From contig JAOTON010001926.1 of the NCBI GenBank assembly GCA_034440635.1, forward strand, positions 38,102 to 102,101: DNA of 64,000 nucleotides, given 5' to 3'. Both the position numbers and the translations under genes were made by a program. This document shows positions 32,880 to 43,285 of this stretch, in pieces. The DNA is from Lepas anatifera (Eukaryota > Arthropoda > Thecostraca > Lepadidae). Positions within the stretch are counted from its first letter, which is position 1, and the number at the start of each line of letters is the position of its first letter. The notes under the pieces were generated by a model, which did not search any database, was not told the DNA's origin, and saw only the letters and a list, made by a program, of their open reading frames with translations.

Positions 32880-33585
32880 TCCGCAATAGCCCCCAGGGGC
32901 CCTCAGGGAGTCAGGAAATCTGGCGTGGGTGGAATCCGGTAGGAGGGATTTTGGGTCTCCAAAATCAGCTGAGGGGCCCGTGCCAGTTAAGGGGACCTAG
33001 ATAAGGGCGGCCGACGAGCTCATTTGACCTCAGTGCCAACACAGGATTCTCAAGACCAGCGTGGGGTGCCTACCTATCTAAGCGGTTTTTAAATAGGCTC
33101 AGGGACCCAAAACTAACCAAGGGGTTCAATTTTCAACTCATGGGGCCCAGACACTCTGAGGGGAACCTGCAGAAGCTCAGAAGGCCCATAAAACTAATAG
33201 GGCCAGACTAGCTGGGTGGCTCGCCGAACTAGTGTCCAGATACGCACAGCGGGCCCCAAACAAGCTGAAGGGATCTATATCAGTTAAACGAAAACGATAC
33301 CAACCCAGGGGACAATGACCAGCTTAAGGGACACTAATCCAGCTTGGGGCTCAGAGCTCAGAGCTCCAGTTTTCAGCTCAGAGGGCCCAGGACCTGTTGA
33401 TGGGGCCCTATATCAATAAAAGGGCCCCGAAAAGCTTAATAGGCTTCAGCGGCGACATATAGGTTTCAAGTTCAGTGTGAGAGCCTAGTTAACTAAAGCG
33501 GTTCTAGATCAGCTGAGGGGACTCGATATAAACTCAGGGAAGTCACCAAAAACTCAGGGGCCCAGGCCCGCAGAGGTTCTGCGGC
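32880..33585. repeat. Degenerate minisatellite, CAGCTGAGGGGCCC-type units
   Basis: Repeated variants of CTCAGGGGCCCAG / AGCTGAGGGG / AGCTTAAGGG every ~25-35 bp, with no exact period. No coding sense; the open frame just downstream (33588-33779) has no recognised domain. Confidence 0.6.
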
Positions 33586-33917
33586 CTATGAGGCTCAAGT
33601 TAGCGTCCATCGGGTATTTCTGTATGGAGCCGTTAGCCAGGACAACTGTGATAAGTGGAGGTGGTGGATACGACGCCCCAGTTTTTGCCATGACCGAAGA
33701 TAACTATTATTTGCTCATCGTGCTTCAGTTAGCGTCAGTGTGTGCTTTCAGCATTTTCTACCACGGTACCAGTCGTTAGCTGGCCCGAAATATGCTTGAT
33801 GGTAAACGTGAAGATGTCTTCACTAAGAGGAAGCCTTCATGAAAATAAGCATTTACAAATCCTTTTTTAAACGCGTTTTTTCATTGACACTGGCCGCCTT
33901 TCGGGTGGTAAATTGGC

Positions 33918-34406
33918 CAGTGGCGGATCCAGGGGGGGCAGAAATGGCATTCCCCAAACGGAAAAGCTCGGGACAAAACTATGTTTTCGCCGCCAAAGCG
34001 ATCGACCTCCTTTTTCCCCTACTCCTTTTTAGTTTATAAGCAAGATTTTGGTGTTTCAACTCTCAACTTCAAACAGAACATAAGTTGATAAGATGTTCCC
34101 TGGCCTGTCCCCTCGAATCCAGAAATGTAAAAAACACTGAAGATTATATATTCCGGCACAGCCCTTCATCAGAATCATGGAGTAAATATCAATAATTCTC
34201 ATTTATAGTATAGCCAGACCTCCATAGTATAGCCAACCTTGGATAGGAAGAAGTATCTCGAGCCCTTTTTTGGCTTTTCGCCTGAAATACCCCAAAATTC
34301 TTCCGGCAAGTGATATTGGTGGCTCAGCTTTTGACTGCGTGACGTTTTTTTTTGCTTTTCGACTGTGGTTTGTCCCTTCCAAACCGACCGGCTAGATCCG
34401 CGACTG
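33918..34406. mobile_element. MITE family A, copy 2 (with internal insertion)
   Basis: Starts CAGTGGCGGATCCAGGGG and ends GGCTAGATCCGCGACTG. Contains TCAACTCTCAACTTCAAACA as in other family A copies, then about 140 bp absent from them (about 34085-34230), then the shared tail (TTTTTGGCTTTTCGCC). Confidence 0.75.
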
Positions 34407-35009
34407 AAATTTGCGCCCCCAGGTTCGGCGCCCCCCATGTTCGGCGCCCTCCGAGCCTGGGCCCCCCTTAACGAAATCCTAGATCCGTCACTGGTGCTGC
34501 CCCTAAAGAGCAGTACAGGGCAGCAACGGTATGTATGTATGTACATACCTAGGGGTATATGTGCATCAGAAGCTAGGTATCGCTGGATGTTTGCCCGCTT
34601 AGGTAGTTGCCTCGATATCTACCTGCGCTACTCTTAAAGAGTAGACAGTTACCTAAAGTATCTACCTGCCCGGGTAATTACCCTGGTGTTGGTGATAATT
34701 ACTGGTAATTGATTAATTGGTAGCCGTAAAAAAGTGTAGTTGTCCGGGTAAGTAGTTGTCTCGGTTAGGGTATTTTGCCGTCGTGAAGTTGCCTGAATAA
34801 TTGCCTGAGTAGTTGCCTGAGTCGTTACCCAGGTGTTCAGATGATAAATCCCGTCCTGGACTCCCATAAATGCTTTAGGAAGGCTGTTTGCAGCCAAACC
34901 ATGCAGCGCTAGGATCGTGCAAACTGGTTTGCTGGATGATGAAAACTCCTACAGCCGATCATGTTCTTAAGATTTCTTTCCAGCCGTCAGACCACCTAAG
35001 AAACTCTAA
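34407..35009. other. MITE end fragment and short-period repeat
   Basis: 34410-34495 ends CTAGATCCGTCACTGG, a lone MITE-type terminus with tandem GTTCGGCGCCC. 34600-34830 has irregular TAGTTGCCTGAG / GTTACC words repeated about every 13-25 bp. No gene. Confidence 0.45.
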
Positions 35010-37205
35010 AGATGAATAGTCCCAGCTCTAAAGTAATTAGGAGTGGAGTTTGTCATTCCCCATAATTCAAAACACTGATGATAGTTTAATAATGTTTATA
35101 ATAATATGGCATCAATCCAAGCGCTTATGAATTCTGTCATACGTCAGAAAGTTATAGGCGGCTGATCTGGGGCTTAGACTGACGGTGCACACCTCCAACC
35201 AGACATTTGAGCACTGATACCGACTGGAGACAAAAAGATTGCAGACTTGACAACGTTACCACCTTTTGACATTAAGCACCGCTGCTATTACAGTCAGTAG
35301 CTAGCTAGCATTTATCATCTCTGTATGCTTATCACTCCATTTCGAAATTAGGTGGGAGAGGGGGGAGGATGCACTTTAACACCCTCTCTAGTGTATATGC
35401 TGATTCCTCTCTGGTATGTATGCTGATTTCAGCAAGACACCCGATCTGACACAGCTCTGCTTCACAATATTACAGAGCCAGCTGCAGTTGTAACCATGGT
35501 ATTCACCACTGGCATGTTAGAGCTCAGAGCAGGGCACAAACTCACTATGTCAAAGCTGGTTCTTAGTCCTGGTCCTTCTCTAGAAAAAGGACCATTGAAG
35601 GTCCATACTATTGAGCAAAGTTGTTATTCAAAATGCATTATTTTCGCTGGATATCAGTAATTTGGCCATAAATTGTTTTGTCTAGCAATACACTAAAAAT
35701 TAGTGTATAAGCTTACGTGAATATTTTATTCAAAAAATGACTTTCATTTCACGACTGTAAGTTCCCCGTCGCCACATTCGTCTGAGCCGCGCCATATTTC
35801 GTTAGAACGTGATGGTGCGTACCAAGGGCCTTGGTACTGAAGCTGCCCATGTATGATTATGATTATATGATCATATGATTCAGTTCTTAGCCATATCTGG
35901 AGTACTTGCCTTTCATGCCGGTGTCCTCTTGGCGTGCCGTCTGTACACTGAAAACAAAACGGCACAAGGATATTGTGTTTATTCATGAAAATACACATAC
36001 ATTTTGTGTTAACACTGCTCCTGCGCGACAAACTAACACAACAATTTTCGTCGCTGCTGGCAGTGTGTTTTTCAAGTGTGTTTCCGATACAAGAGCGGTG
36101 TGTTAGCTGAAGGTGTTACACATAACATTTACACACTGGTGCTGTATTAACACAAGGAGAGTACATACACTCTTTGTGTTTCTAATAAAAAACACATGCC
36201 TGGCGCGTTGCACATTTTATTTACACACTAGCGCTGTGTTAATACGACAATGCTACACAAAACTCCTTTGACTGCAATAAACAAAATAAAGAACTAACGT
36301 GTTAAACACTGCATTTAAACGCAAATACCTGCATTAAACCCAAAATTCCTATATAAGAATTTGGTAAAATCGGATATCGGCGGCGTATTTCTCATTCGAT
36401 TAGCACGCTTTTGCAGCACTAAAATAGCTAGATAAACATGATATTCATGCATAAGCACAATATTTTTGCACACAGATGGTGCGCGCCTCTGTACTCTGCT
36501 CCCTTTTCCCCAGCTACCTGAACACGTCTCTGTGCCCTGCTTCCCCTTACCCAGCTACCTGAACACGCCTCTGTGCCCTGCTTCCCCTTACCCAGCTACC
36601 TGAACACGCCTCTGTGCCCTGCTTCCCCTTACCCAGTTACCTGACCACACCTCCGTGTCGTGATCCCCCCCCAACTGCCTGAGCGCGCCTCTGCACCATT
36701 CCCCCTTCCCCAGCTTCCTGAACACTACCACTTGTAACCATTTCACCTGCAGCGAACGCTGGTTACAGGCAACTGCAGCTGGCTCTGTAATGTTGTGAAG
36801 CAGAGCTGTGTCAGATCGGGTTTCTTGCTGGAATCAGCATGGATGCCAGAGAGGAATCAGCATACACACTAGAGAGGGTATTACAGCGCATCCTCCCCCT
36901 CTCACACCTAATTGGCAAAGTGGATGGATAACCATGCAGAGCTGATAAGTAATAGCTACTGGCTGCACTATAGCATCGGAACTCTACGTTAAAATGAGAT
37001 AACATCGCCACGTTTTCAATTATTTGTGTCTCCAGTCGGCACCAGTGTTAAAATGTCTGGTTGGAGGCGTCAACCGTGAGTCAAAGTTCCAGTTCGCCAC
37101 CTGTGACTTTCTGAAATATGACTGAATTCTTTAGTGCTTGGATTAATGTTGGAAAACTCTCATCAGTGTTTGGAATATGGGACAATGATTAGTCCCACTG
37201 AGAAT
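35010..37205. mobile_element. Foldback element with ~0.45-kb inverted arms, 2.2 kb
   Basis: The left arm (about 35016-35490) and right arm (about 36745-37195) are inverse copies: GATCTGACACAGCTCTGCTT, CAGAGCCAGCTGCAGTTG, GCATACA..AGAGAGG and CCTCCAACCAGACA appear in inverse order on the right. The middle contains a TGTGTTAACAC-rich part (35980-36260) and the 41-bp minisatellite. It ends only about 85 bp before SLC22 exon 3. No transposase seen. Confidence 0.7.
36483..36727. repeat. 41-bp minisatellite, ~6 units
   Basis: Unit GCCTCTGTGCCCTGCTTCCC plus CTTACCCAGCTACCTGAACAC; the three middle units are almost identical and the outer ones degrade. Lies inside the foldback element. Confidence 0.85.
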
Positions 37206-37288
37206 CACGAAATGGTGGGGTGAGAAGTCGTTGGCTGACGATGACTGAGATTCCATCAGAATCCTCTAGAAACTTATCGCGCCGGCAG

Positions 37289-37471
37289 AAGGGGGAGCGC
37301 CAGTGGGACACGTGTCATATCTACGACCTGGATTATGATGAAGCCCCGCCGGATCCCGACAACGCTCCGGCACCGACCACCAACAAAACGGTCCGCTGCC
37401 CCCGGATGTACGACTCTCCCAGCCGCTGGGAGTTCGACCGCAGCTTCTACCAGTGGACCATCGTCGAACAT
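37289..37471 (+). CDS. SLC22-type transporter, exon 3 (end of extracellular loop)
   Basis: Reads KGERQWDTCHIYDLDYDEAP, then PDPDNAPAPTTNKTVRCPRM and YDSPSRWEFDRSFYQWTIVE-H. W-E-[FY]-D-R-S-x-F/Y-x-x-T-I-V before TM2 is the signature of SLC22 proteins, and NKT is a potential N-glycosylation site. 183 nt, phase 0 at both ends. Acceptor GCCGGCAG at 37288, donor CAT|GTACGC at 37472, weaker than the other donors. The acidic, proline-rich insert (DYDEAPPDPDNAPAP) is variable in the family. The upstream pyrimidine tract is poor, and the foldback element ends close by. Confidence 0.85.
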
Positions 37472-37859
37472 GTACGCATGTACAGATATCGGTACAGTTT
37501 TATTGTCTTTATTCTATACTGTGTGCCTGCCTCTTAACCCTTCACCCAGGTGGTGGGTATGAGCCACCTTCACCCTGGTCAGGGGGCGTAAAAAACCCCT
37601 TGTAACTATAAAAAGCCAAGGGGCTAAGAAGACGCAGTTAAAGTATAGTAGAAAGTTCATCACAAATGCAAGCGATGCTACTAGGGTAATTCATCAGGTT
37701 AATGGTATGTATGTATGTAAGCATATTATTTTCAACATATATTGACACATTCATCAAGAAAAACGTGCAATTGAAGGAAAAGTATCTAAGTGCTTAAGTA
37801 AATCACCGCTTGTGCAAAAATGGTGAGGTCACTACAGGTCAAAATACATCAAAATTACT
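37472..37859 (+). other. Start of SLC22 intron 3
   Basis: Contains a TTAA-family fragment (about 37536-37620: TTAACCCTTCACCCAGGTGG, GAGCCACCTTCACCCTGG) and no other recognisable feature. The intron runs to 39693. Confidence 0.5.
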
Positions 37860-38898
37860 TTAACCCTCGCCCCACCGGGGGCCATCGATGCCCCCCCTAA
37901 GGTTTTTCCGGGATAGCAGAAAAACGACGAGGCGCGCAACACCGCGGTTGAGGGCTCTACCTCTCACTGCATCATTTTCCCATCATCCCTGAAATTTTTT
38001 ACCCCGGGTCACCCAAGGTCAAGTCACCAGACGAGGTCAACCAAGGTCACCTCACTTCACCTTTAGAGCTCTGTAAGAGCTACATTTCAAAGTCGATCGA
38101 TTTGAAACTTCCTACACTTCATGACCCCTCCAGGGTCTACAAGGTGTATATCCGGGATTTTTCGATTTCGTGCCCTGAGGTCAGGTCACCAGGCGACCTC
38201 TCCCATTGGAAAAGCATGGGGAAAAGCTATTTCATGATATAAAAGCCACAAAAATGATTGCAAATACTCAGACTGCTCAGAACAACGTTTTTGGACACCC
38301 TTTCACGGATCCCAGGGGTCATATTTGCCCTTTGACTTTTCCAATGTCATCCAAGGTCACCAGAGGTCAAAAACAGTATTTTGACAATAACTTTTGACCT
38401 AATTGAGCTAGAGCGGTGAAACAAACACCATCGTGTTTGTCTGGTCACTGGCTTTCATTTGATATACGGCAAGGTCACTTTTTGACCTTTCGTGACCTCA
38501 GGTCATATTAGGTCACGAGGTGACCTCTGGCGGTCAAACCACTGGCGGGAGGTCTTTACGTTCCACATAGCGGAAAAAGTACTGGCAATTTGCTATCAAA
38601 TGTACTTTACCAGGCCTCAATAGCTCTAATGACATAAGAGTTATGCCCAGTTTGCTTAATCATTGCATATTTGAGTGAAAATAGCCGATCTTGACCTAAT
38701 TTGACCTCTGGAGGTCAAACCATTGACCTGAGCACTAAAACATGCGAAGTAATTTCTTACTGAATTCACGCGAGCTTTCTATTGCACTTTGCAGATTTGC
38801 GCTAACGCCCATATTTTCGGAGTTAGAGGGGGGCCATCGATGGCCCCCTTCCCGGTGGGGCGAAGGTGGCGCCGGACCCCCGGTGGGGCGCGGGTTAA
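37860..38898. mobile_element. TTAA-bounded element (CCCCACCGG family), full-length
   Basis: Starts TTAACCCTCGCCCCACCGGG and ends CCCGGTGGGGCGCGGGTTAA. GGCCATCGATG lies near both ends. Interior rich in AAGGTCA/TGACCT. 1.04 kb, no coding sequence. Lies in SLC22 intron 3. Confidence 0.85.
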
Positions 38899-39693
38899 GG
38901 AGCTATACTTGCAAAACCGCGCTTATCTAAGGAAAAAATAGATATAGGCGTGTTCTCAACATAATTTAGAAGCACTTTAAATGTGTTTTTTATTACCAGG
39001 TTACCGGGTTTCCACAGGTGGATCCAAGGGGTTGCAGGGGGCTGTGGCCCCTCCAAAGGATCAAATAGTGTGCCTATTTTGCCCTCAAGCACCAAATTTA
39101 GCCGTTTTTTAAGAGCTATGTTTACGCGACTTTATCTCAATTCAGCCCCCACCCAAAGCGCTGGTTTATCCCCTCCAAAAGTTACTCCTGGATAGCCCCT
39201 CCAATGCAGGCTGCCGCTGTCAGTCAAATCAAAGGCCGTGACATTACCTACAGGTCACTGAACATCGTTCATTTTAGTATAGACATTTAGGCTACAATGT
39301 CAAGAAGGCTTCATGTAAACGCGTTTTGTCTTGTGTAAGAGGAAATATTGAACAGTGCTTCGACGGGAATCTGAAAGCTGTTGAAAACACATCGATAGGG
39401 ACTACTATGGTTATGTTAAGTCTAAATTGAGGTTAATCGAGATCGAGGACGATACGCTGCCTTCAGTTTGGGGTGTTTACTTTTTTTGCTAATCCCAGTT
39501 TTAAAATCGATGTTTTGTTGGCATCAAATCAGACTTAAATTTTTCAGTAGAAAATTGGTAGCCCTGCTCCCCATCTTGAACCCGATTCGTGGCCCTGTAT
39601 CACCTTTCAATACATTTTCATCTGTGCTGTTTCACCCCGGGAGGGTAGCGGCATTGCAGGTTCTGCAAACACAATGAATCTCCTCTTTCTCAG
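38899..39693. other. SLC22 intron 3, end; MITE remnant
   Basis: 39015-39200 has MITE-like ends (CAGGTGGATCCAAGGGGTTG .. TTACTCCTGGATAGCCCC). The acceptor of exon 4 is TCCTCTTTCTCAG at 39681-39693. Otherwise nothing recognised. Confidence 0.45.
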
Positions 39694-39797
39694 TTCGGAC
39701 TGGTATGCGAGTTCGAGTACCTGAAGGCCGTCATGAACGCAACCTACATGGCTGGCGTGATGGTTGGCGCAATTATCTGCGGTATGACTGCCGACAG
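39694..39797 (+). CDS. SLC22-type transporter, exon 4 (TM2 and start of MFS signature)
   Basis: Reads FGLVCEFEYLKAVMNATYMA then GVMVGAIICGMTAD-R. [DG]-LVC-[DE] followed by a helix and G-x3-D-R is the SLC22 TM2 and the start of the MFS loop signature G-x3-D-[RK]-x-G-R-[RK]. 104 nt, phase 0 start, phase 2 end; donor ACAG|GTGAGT at 39798. Joined to exon 3 it gives ..TIVEHFGLVCE.., as in family members (TIVTEWDLVC). Reading past the donor gives AGG TGA, an immediate stop. The next exon (R-F-G-R-[RK]..) is not recognisable in the remaining 24 kb, so the gene continues beyond the window or across diverged sequence. Confidence 0.85.
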
Positions 39798-40378
39798 GTG
39801 AGTCTGCCATCATCTGTGGTATTCCTGCCGACAGGTGAGTCTGCCATCATCTGCGGTATGACTGCCGACAGGTGAGTCTGCCATCATCTGCGGTATGACT
39901 GCCATCAGGTGAGTCTGCCATCATCTGTGGTATTCCTGCCGACAGGTGAGTCTGCCATCATCTGTGGTAGAACTGCTAACAGGTGAGTCCCATCACTGTG
40001 GTATCACTGCCAACAGAAGAGTCTGACATCATGTGTGGTATGAATGCAGATAGGTGAATCTGCCATACTTTGCTGTGTTACTGCCGATAGGATAGTCTGT
40101 CATTACCTGTAGTATGACTGCCGAGAGGAAGCCTAACATCATTTGTGGTGTTACTGCCGACAGGTAAGTCTGCCATCCTTTGCCTGTCGAGAGGGAAGTC
40201 TAGCATTCCCAGTGGTATGACTGCCGAGAGGAAAGGCTACCGTCCTTTTTGGTGTTAATGCCGACAGGTAAGTCTGCTATCCTTTGAGATATGACTGCCG
40301 AGAAGAGAGTCTGCCATCCTCTGTAGTATGACAGCCAACAGGTAAGTCTGCCATGATCTGTGCTATGACTGATGAAAA
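39771..40378 (+). repeat. 37-bp tandem array of exon-4 end plus 5' splice site
   Basis: Unit GTGAGTCTGCCATCATCTGT plus GGTATGACTGCCGACAG, matching the last ~24 nt of exon 4 and its donor. GT dinucleotides of intact GTGAGT sites lie at 39798, 39835, 39872, 39909, 39946 and 39983: five exact 37-bp steps. About ten further units to 40378 are degenerate (GTAAGT, GTGAAT, GAAAGG, GGAAGT). Units end in GACAG or GAGAG, which also resembles a 3' splice site. Confidence 0.92.
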
Positions 40379-40495
40379 GTATGTCTGGCATGGCATGACT
40401 GCATGTATGCATATATGTATGCATGTATGTATATATATGCATACATGAGCGTATATATATATATATATGCATACCACATATATATACATACATGA
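40379..40495. repeat. TATG/TATA microsatellite
   Basis: Runs of ATGTATGC and TATATATATA with CATACATGAG. The tyrosine- and isoleucine-rich frames here are repeat translations. Confidence 0.85.
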
Positions 40496-40502
40496 GCTAC
40501 TC

Positions 40503-40858
40503 GCCGCCCCAGTAGCTCAGTCGGTAGAGCGTTGGGCTCCGGCCCACTGCTCAGAAGCATGCAGTGGCAGTGCATGTCCAGGCTTGGGATCGGTTCCCCT
40601 GAGACGCTCCGGCGCTCAATAGTTTACCCGACGTACAGGTCGGCTGGCAACTGACTGGTGAGAGGGTGACCTGAGCGGGGCGGCCGTCCCTGTGCTTTGT
40701 GGGACGTTAAACTTTGGCTTCTAAATTAACCCTCCATTGAGGGGAGTTGCTCGTTCGGGTGGTGGGGTCGGGGTCTCCGTGACAAGTCCCTTGATGACTT
40801 TAGTGAGACTCCGACTGCAGCAGCCTTACCAGAAACAACTTGAACAAAATTTATTAAA
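40503..40858 (+). mobile_element. SINE family 1, full-length copy
   Basis: GCCCCAGTAGCTCAGTCGGT plus AGAGCGTTGGGCTCCGG head; the body is identical in order to 15142-15499 (GGCTTGGGATCGGTTCC, TGACCTGAGCGGGGCGGCCG, GGTGGGGTCGGGGTCTCCGT). Ends in an A-run (AAAAAAAA) leading into a (TA)n tract. Confidence 0.88.
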
Positions 40859-40940
40859 AAAAAATATATATATATATTGATGTATGTATATATCTATGTA
40901 CACATGCATCTACGTATGTATATATGTATGTATGTATAAT
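40859..40940. repeat. TATA/TATG microsatellite at the SINE 3' end
   Basis: TATATATATATTGATGTATG and similar words immediately after the SINE A-tail. Confidence 0.8.
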
Positions 40941-41746
40941 AACCCTGCTCAGAATGCGTGAAGTCTGTCGGGTTTCAGTTTCCCTGGCATTTTCCCATTG
41001 CCTGATGTAGGAAGTATTGAAAATTTTAGCTCCCTAACTTGACGCTAACAGGTCGCGCAACAGCCTTGAACATTGCCCCATACTGTCATATATTTTGCTG
41101 AATCGCAGGGTCCTCTTTGGCCGCCACCCCCCCCTGAGCCAAATCCTGGCTACGCTCCTGCTCTTGACCAGCACAACATCACCATCACACACAACATGCT
41201 CACATCCAACATTGAGATGCACACTGCAATGACCGGCGACAACGAAAACACTTGAGACCATCATCATTTGCAACAAGTCGCCGGTCATAAGCATTCAGAC
41301 AAAAGAGCTCGCTCACTACCACCTTATGATAAGAATATTTAGTTAACACTCAAGTAAACATTTCATCTATTATTTTTCTTCTTGATAGAGGGTCCATAAA
41401 ACAGACTCCAACGTTCGGTGCTGTGGATCAGTTAACTGAAAAATACAAAAGGGCAATCAATCGTGGGATGCTAATAAATGAATGATGTTAATCAACCACT
41501 GTTATGTTTACTTGATCACTTATTATTATGTTGCTGTTAGTATCTGTTTTTGATCTATCTGTTTTCGACTAATATATTTCTGACAGAGATCAATTTGTCT
41601 TATGAAAGAAGAGGCGTCGCATCATTTTTTTCTGAAATCTTGTGCCAATATCACGCTTACGACCAAAGCCTTATCCGATAACTCGCATCGACCACGAAAA
41701 AACTTAGGAACACCAGAGAAGCTGTCATATTCAACGAAACGTGTAT

Positions 41747-41776
<30 letters not shown>
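40941..41776. other. No exon supported; MITE end and short open stretch
   Basis: 41100-41160 ends CCAAATCCTGGCTACGCTCC, a MITE-type terminus. A phase-compatible acceptor near 41396 (TTCTTCTTGATAG) opens 30-odd codons but lacks the R-F-G-R motif needed to follow exon 4. (TA)n at 41749-41776. Confidence 0.4.
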
Positions 41777-41780
<4 letters not shown>

Positions 41781-41789
41781 ACAGGGAGA

Positions 41790-41985
41790 GTGCGAAATCC
41801 GGGAGTTCATGAACTCCCTAGGGATTTCATGAAATCACTGACCAGCCAGGGAGTTCGCGAAATCCCTAGGGAGTTCATGAAATCCCTGGGTGACCAGGGA
41901 GTTCGCGAAATCCCTGGACTTAGAAGTCAGGGAGTTCGCGAAATCCCAGATAAACACTCAGGGGAGTTCGCGAGTTCCCTGACAT
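41790..41985. repeat. Palindrome array, left end of copy B
   Basis: AGGGAGTTCGCGAAATCCCT units; the first, second and fourth have CATG in place of CGCG. Corresponds to the right array of copy A in inverse. Confidence 0.85.
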
Positions 41986-42387
41986 TTAGTCAGCTCAAGG
42001 ATGACTAGCTAGGATTGTGGATTATTGTTCTTATGATTTATTTCAAACAGTAACCGGACATTTTCCGTAAAAATCCCGTATAAGGGAGGTTCAAGCTAAA
42101 TATTAGGAAGTTTTTAAGCTAAATATAAGGAAGGTCATAATTTTATTGTTGAGGTCGTAGCGATACATTTATCGAGTTTCGCTTATCAATATTGTACTGC
42201 AATGTAAAAGTTCAGTTGCTGCTGATTGCAAATGTGGATCACGGGAGAGAAAGGCACTGGCCCTGGCGGTTCCAAAACGCCCTGGTCCACTCCTGAAATT
42301 TTGTTCCCACACACTCCCCCACAGAATACACCTTCGCCTTCACTGTGATTTGGTACTTGGTTATTTTATATTCATGATATATTTTAT

Positions 42388-42654
42388 ACGCGGATTTAGG
42401 GGGACAAAGGGGGCAGGTGCCCTCCCCCCGATCGACCCTCGGCGCCCCCTGAAATGGTCACGGCGCCACTCTGAAATGTCGCTTTCCATCCCCCGTCCCT
42501 AGGGATGTAAAAATCGGCGCCCACCGATAGGATTTTGCGCCCACCTGATAGGTTTTTCCGGTCAAAAAGGCACCCCCCTGGTCCGGATGGCGCCCCGCCC
42601 TTCCCCCCGCCCAGGAAGATGCCCCCCCGATCGGCAATCTTGGATCCGCCTATA
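42388..42654. mobile_element. CAGTGGCGGATCC-like MITE nested in copy B
   Basis: Inverse of 25446-25708 (GCGGATTTAGGGGGACAAAG at left, AATCTTGGATCCGCC at right). Confidence 0.65.
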
Positions 42655-42964
42655 ATAGATCTGTATATTTAATATTATACATATGCAGTGCATGGAGTCA
42701 GCATAACTCCCAAGTATTCAATAAAAAGTGGTCTACGCTAACACCACCTTTCATAATTATGTGACGCTACGGTTATTTTATGTCAAATCTACATCACAGA
42801 ATAGCGTTACGGTATTTTATGTAGGTTGCATTATTATGGAATTTTATCTACAGATACGATAAAGAAAATGGTACGAAATCCATGGCTTGATCACTAGAAT
42901 AAATCTGGGTGTAACACAGTTCAAGAAATGGCAGAAATATTTGCGCTACTAAAAAATGGTATAA

Positions 42965-43285
42965 ATGCTCGGTAATGGCGCAACGCACTTACTTTTGAGC
43001 AAACCACGCCATCCGAAAAGAATGTGCCCGACGCTCACATTTTTGAAAACTCATCACGTGTCTTTTGGCTGGTGCCACGTGATGGGGTGCCGGTCACCGA
43101 GAGCAATTGCGAAGTCTCTTATGACTATGCCTTTTGATAGCTTAAAATCATCACAGTCAAAAACGTTTGGTATGAGTCTCAAACTAGTTTCGCGGGATGC
43201 AATTTTTAAGACGTGCAATGCCAGGGGTCTGAGCCACCTTCACCCTGACGAGGGGGTGGGCTACGCCCCCCCGCCTAAAATCTAA
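42965..43285 (+). pseudogene. Counterpart of the 24812-25168 frame, disrupted in copy B
   Basis: Encodes the shared segment CRSPRAIAKSLMTMPFDSLK and SVSRD-type residues up to the MITE end. Upstream, where copy A reads MAETFALLKNGINARQWRNA, copy B has an A-to-T and other changes giving a stop after GINAR. No family recognised. Confidence 0.4.

Larger units (their letters stand above)
20813..37288 (+). other. SLC22 intron 2 (~16.5 kb), packed with repeats
   Basis: Phase-0 intron from GTGAGA at 20813 to the acceptor CGCCGGCAG ending at 37288. It holds the 3.6-kb palindrome-ended element A, the GGCGCC minisatellite, a second minisatellite and a 2.2-kb foldback, all annotated separately. No further SLC22 exon was found inside it; the protein joins cleanly across it. 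Confidence 0.65.

Noticed and set aside
41397..41488. Possible SLC22 exon 5 after TTCTTCTTGATAG
   Set aside because: The phase fits and about 30 codons are open, but the peptide (GSIKQTPTFGAVDQL..) lacks the R-F-G-R motif and hydrophobic TM3 expected next.
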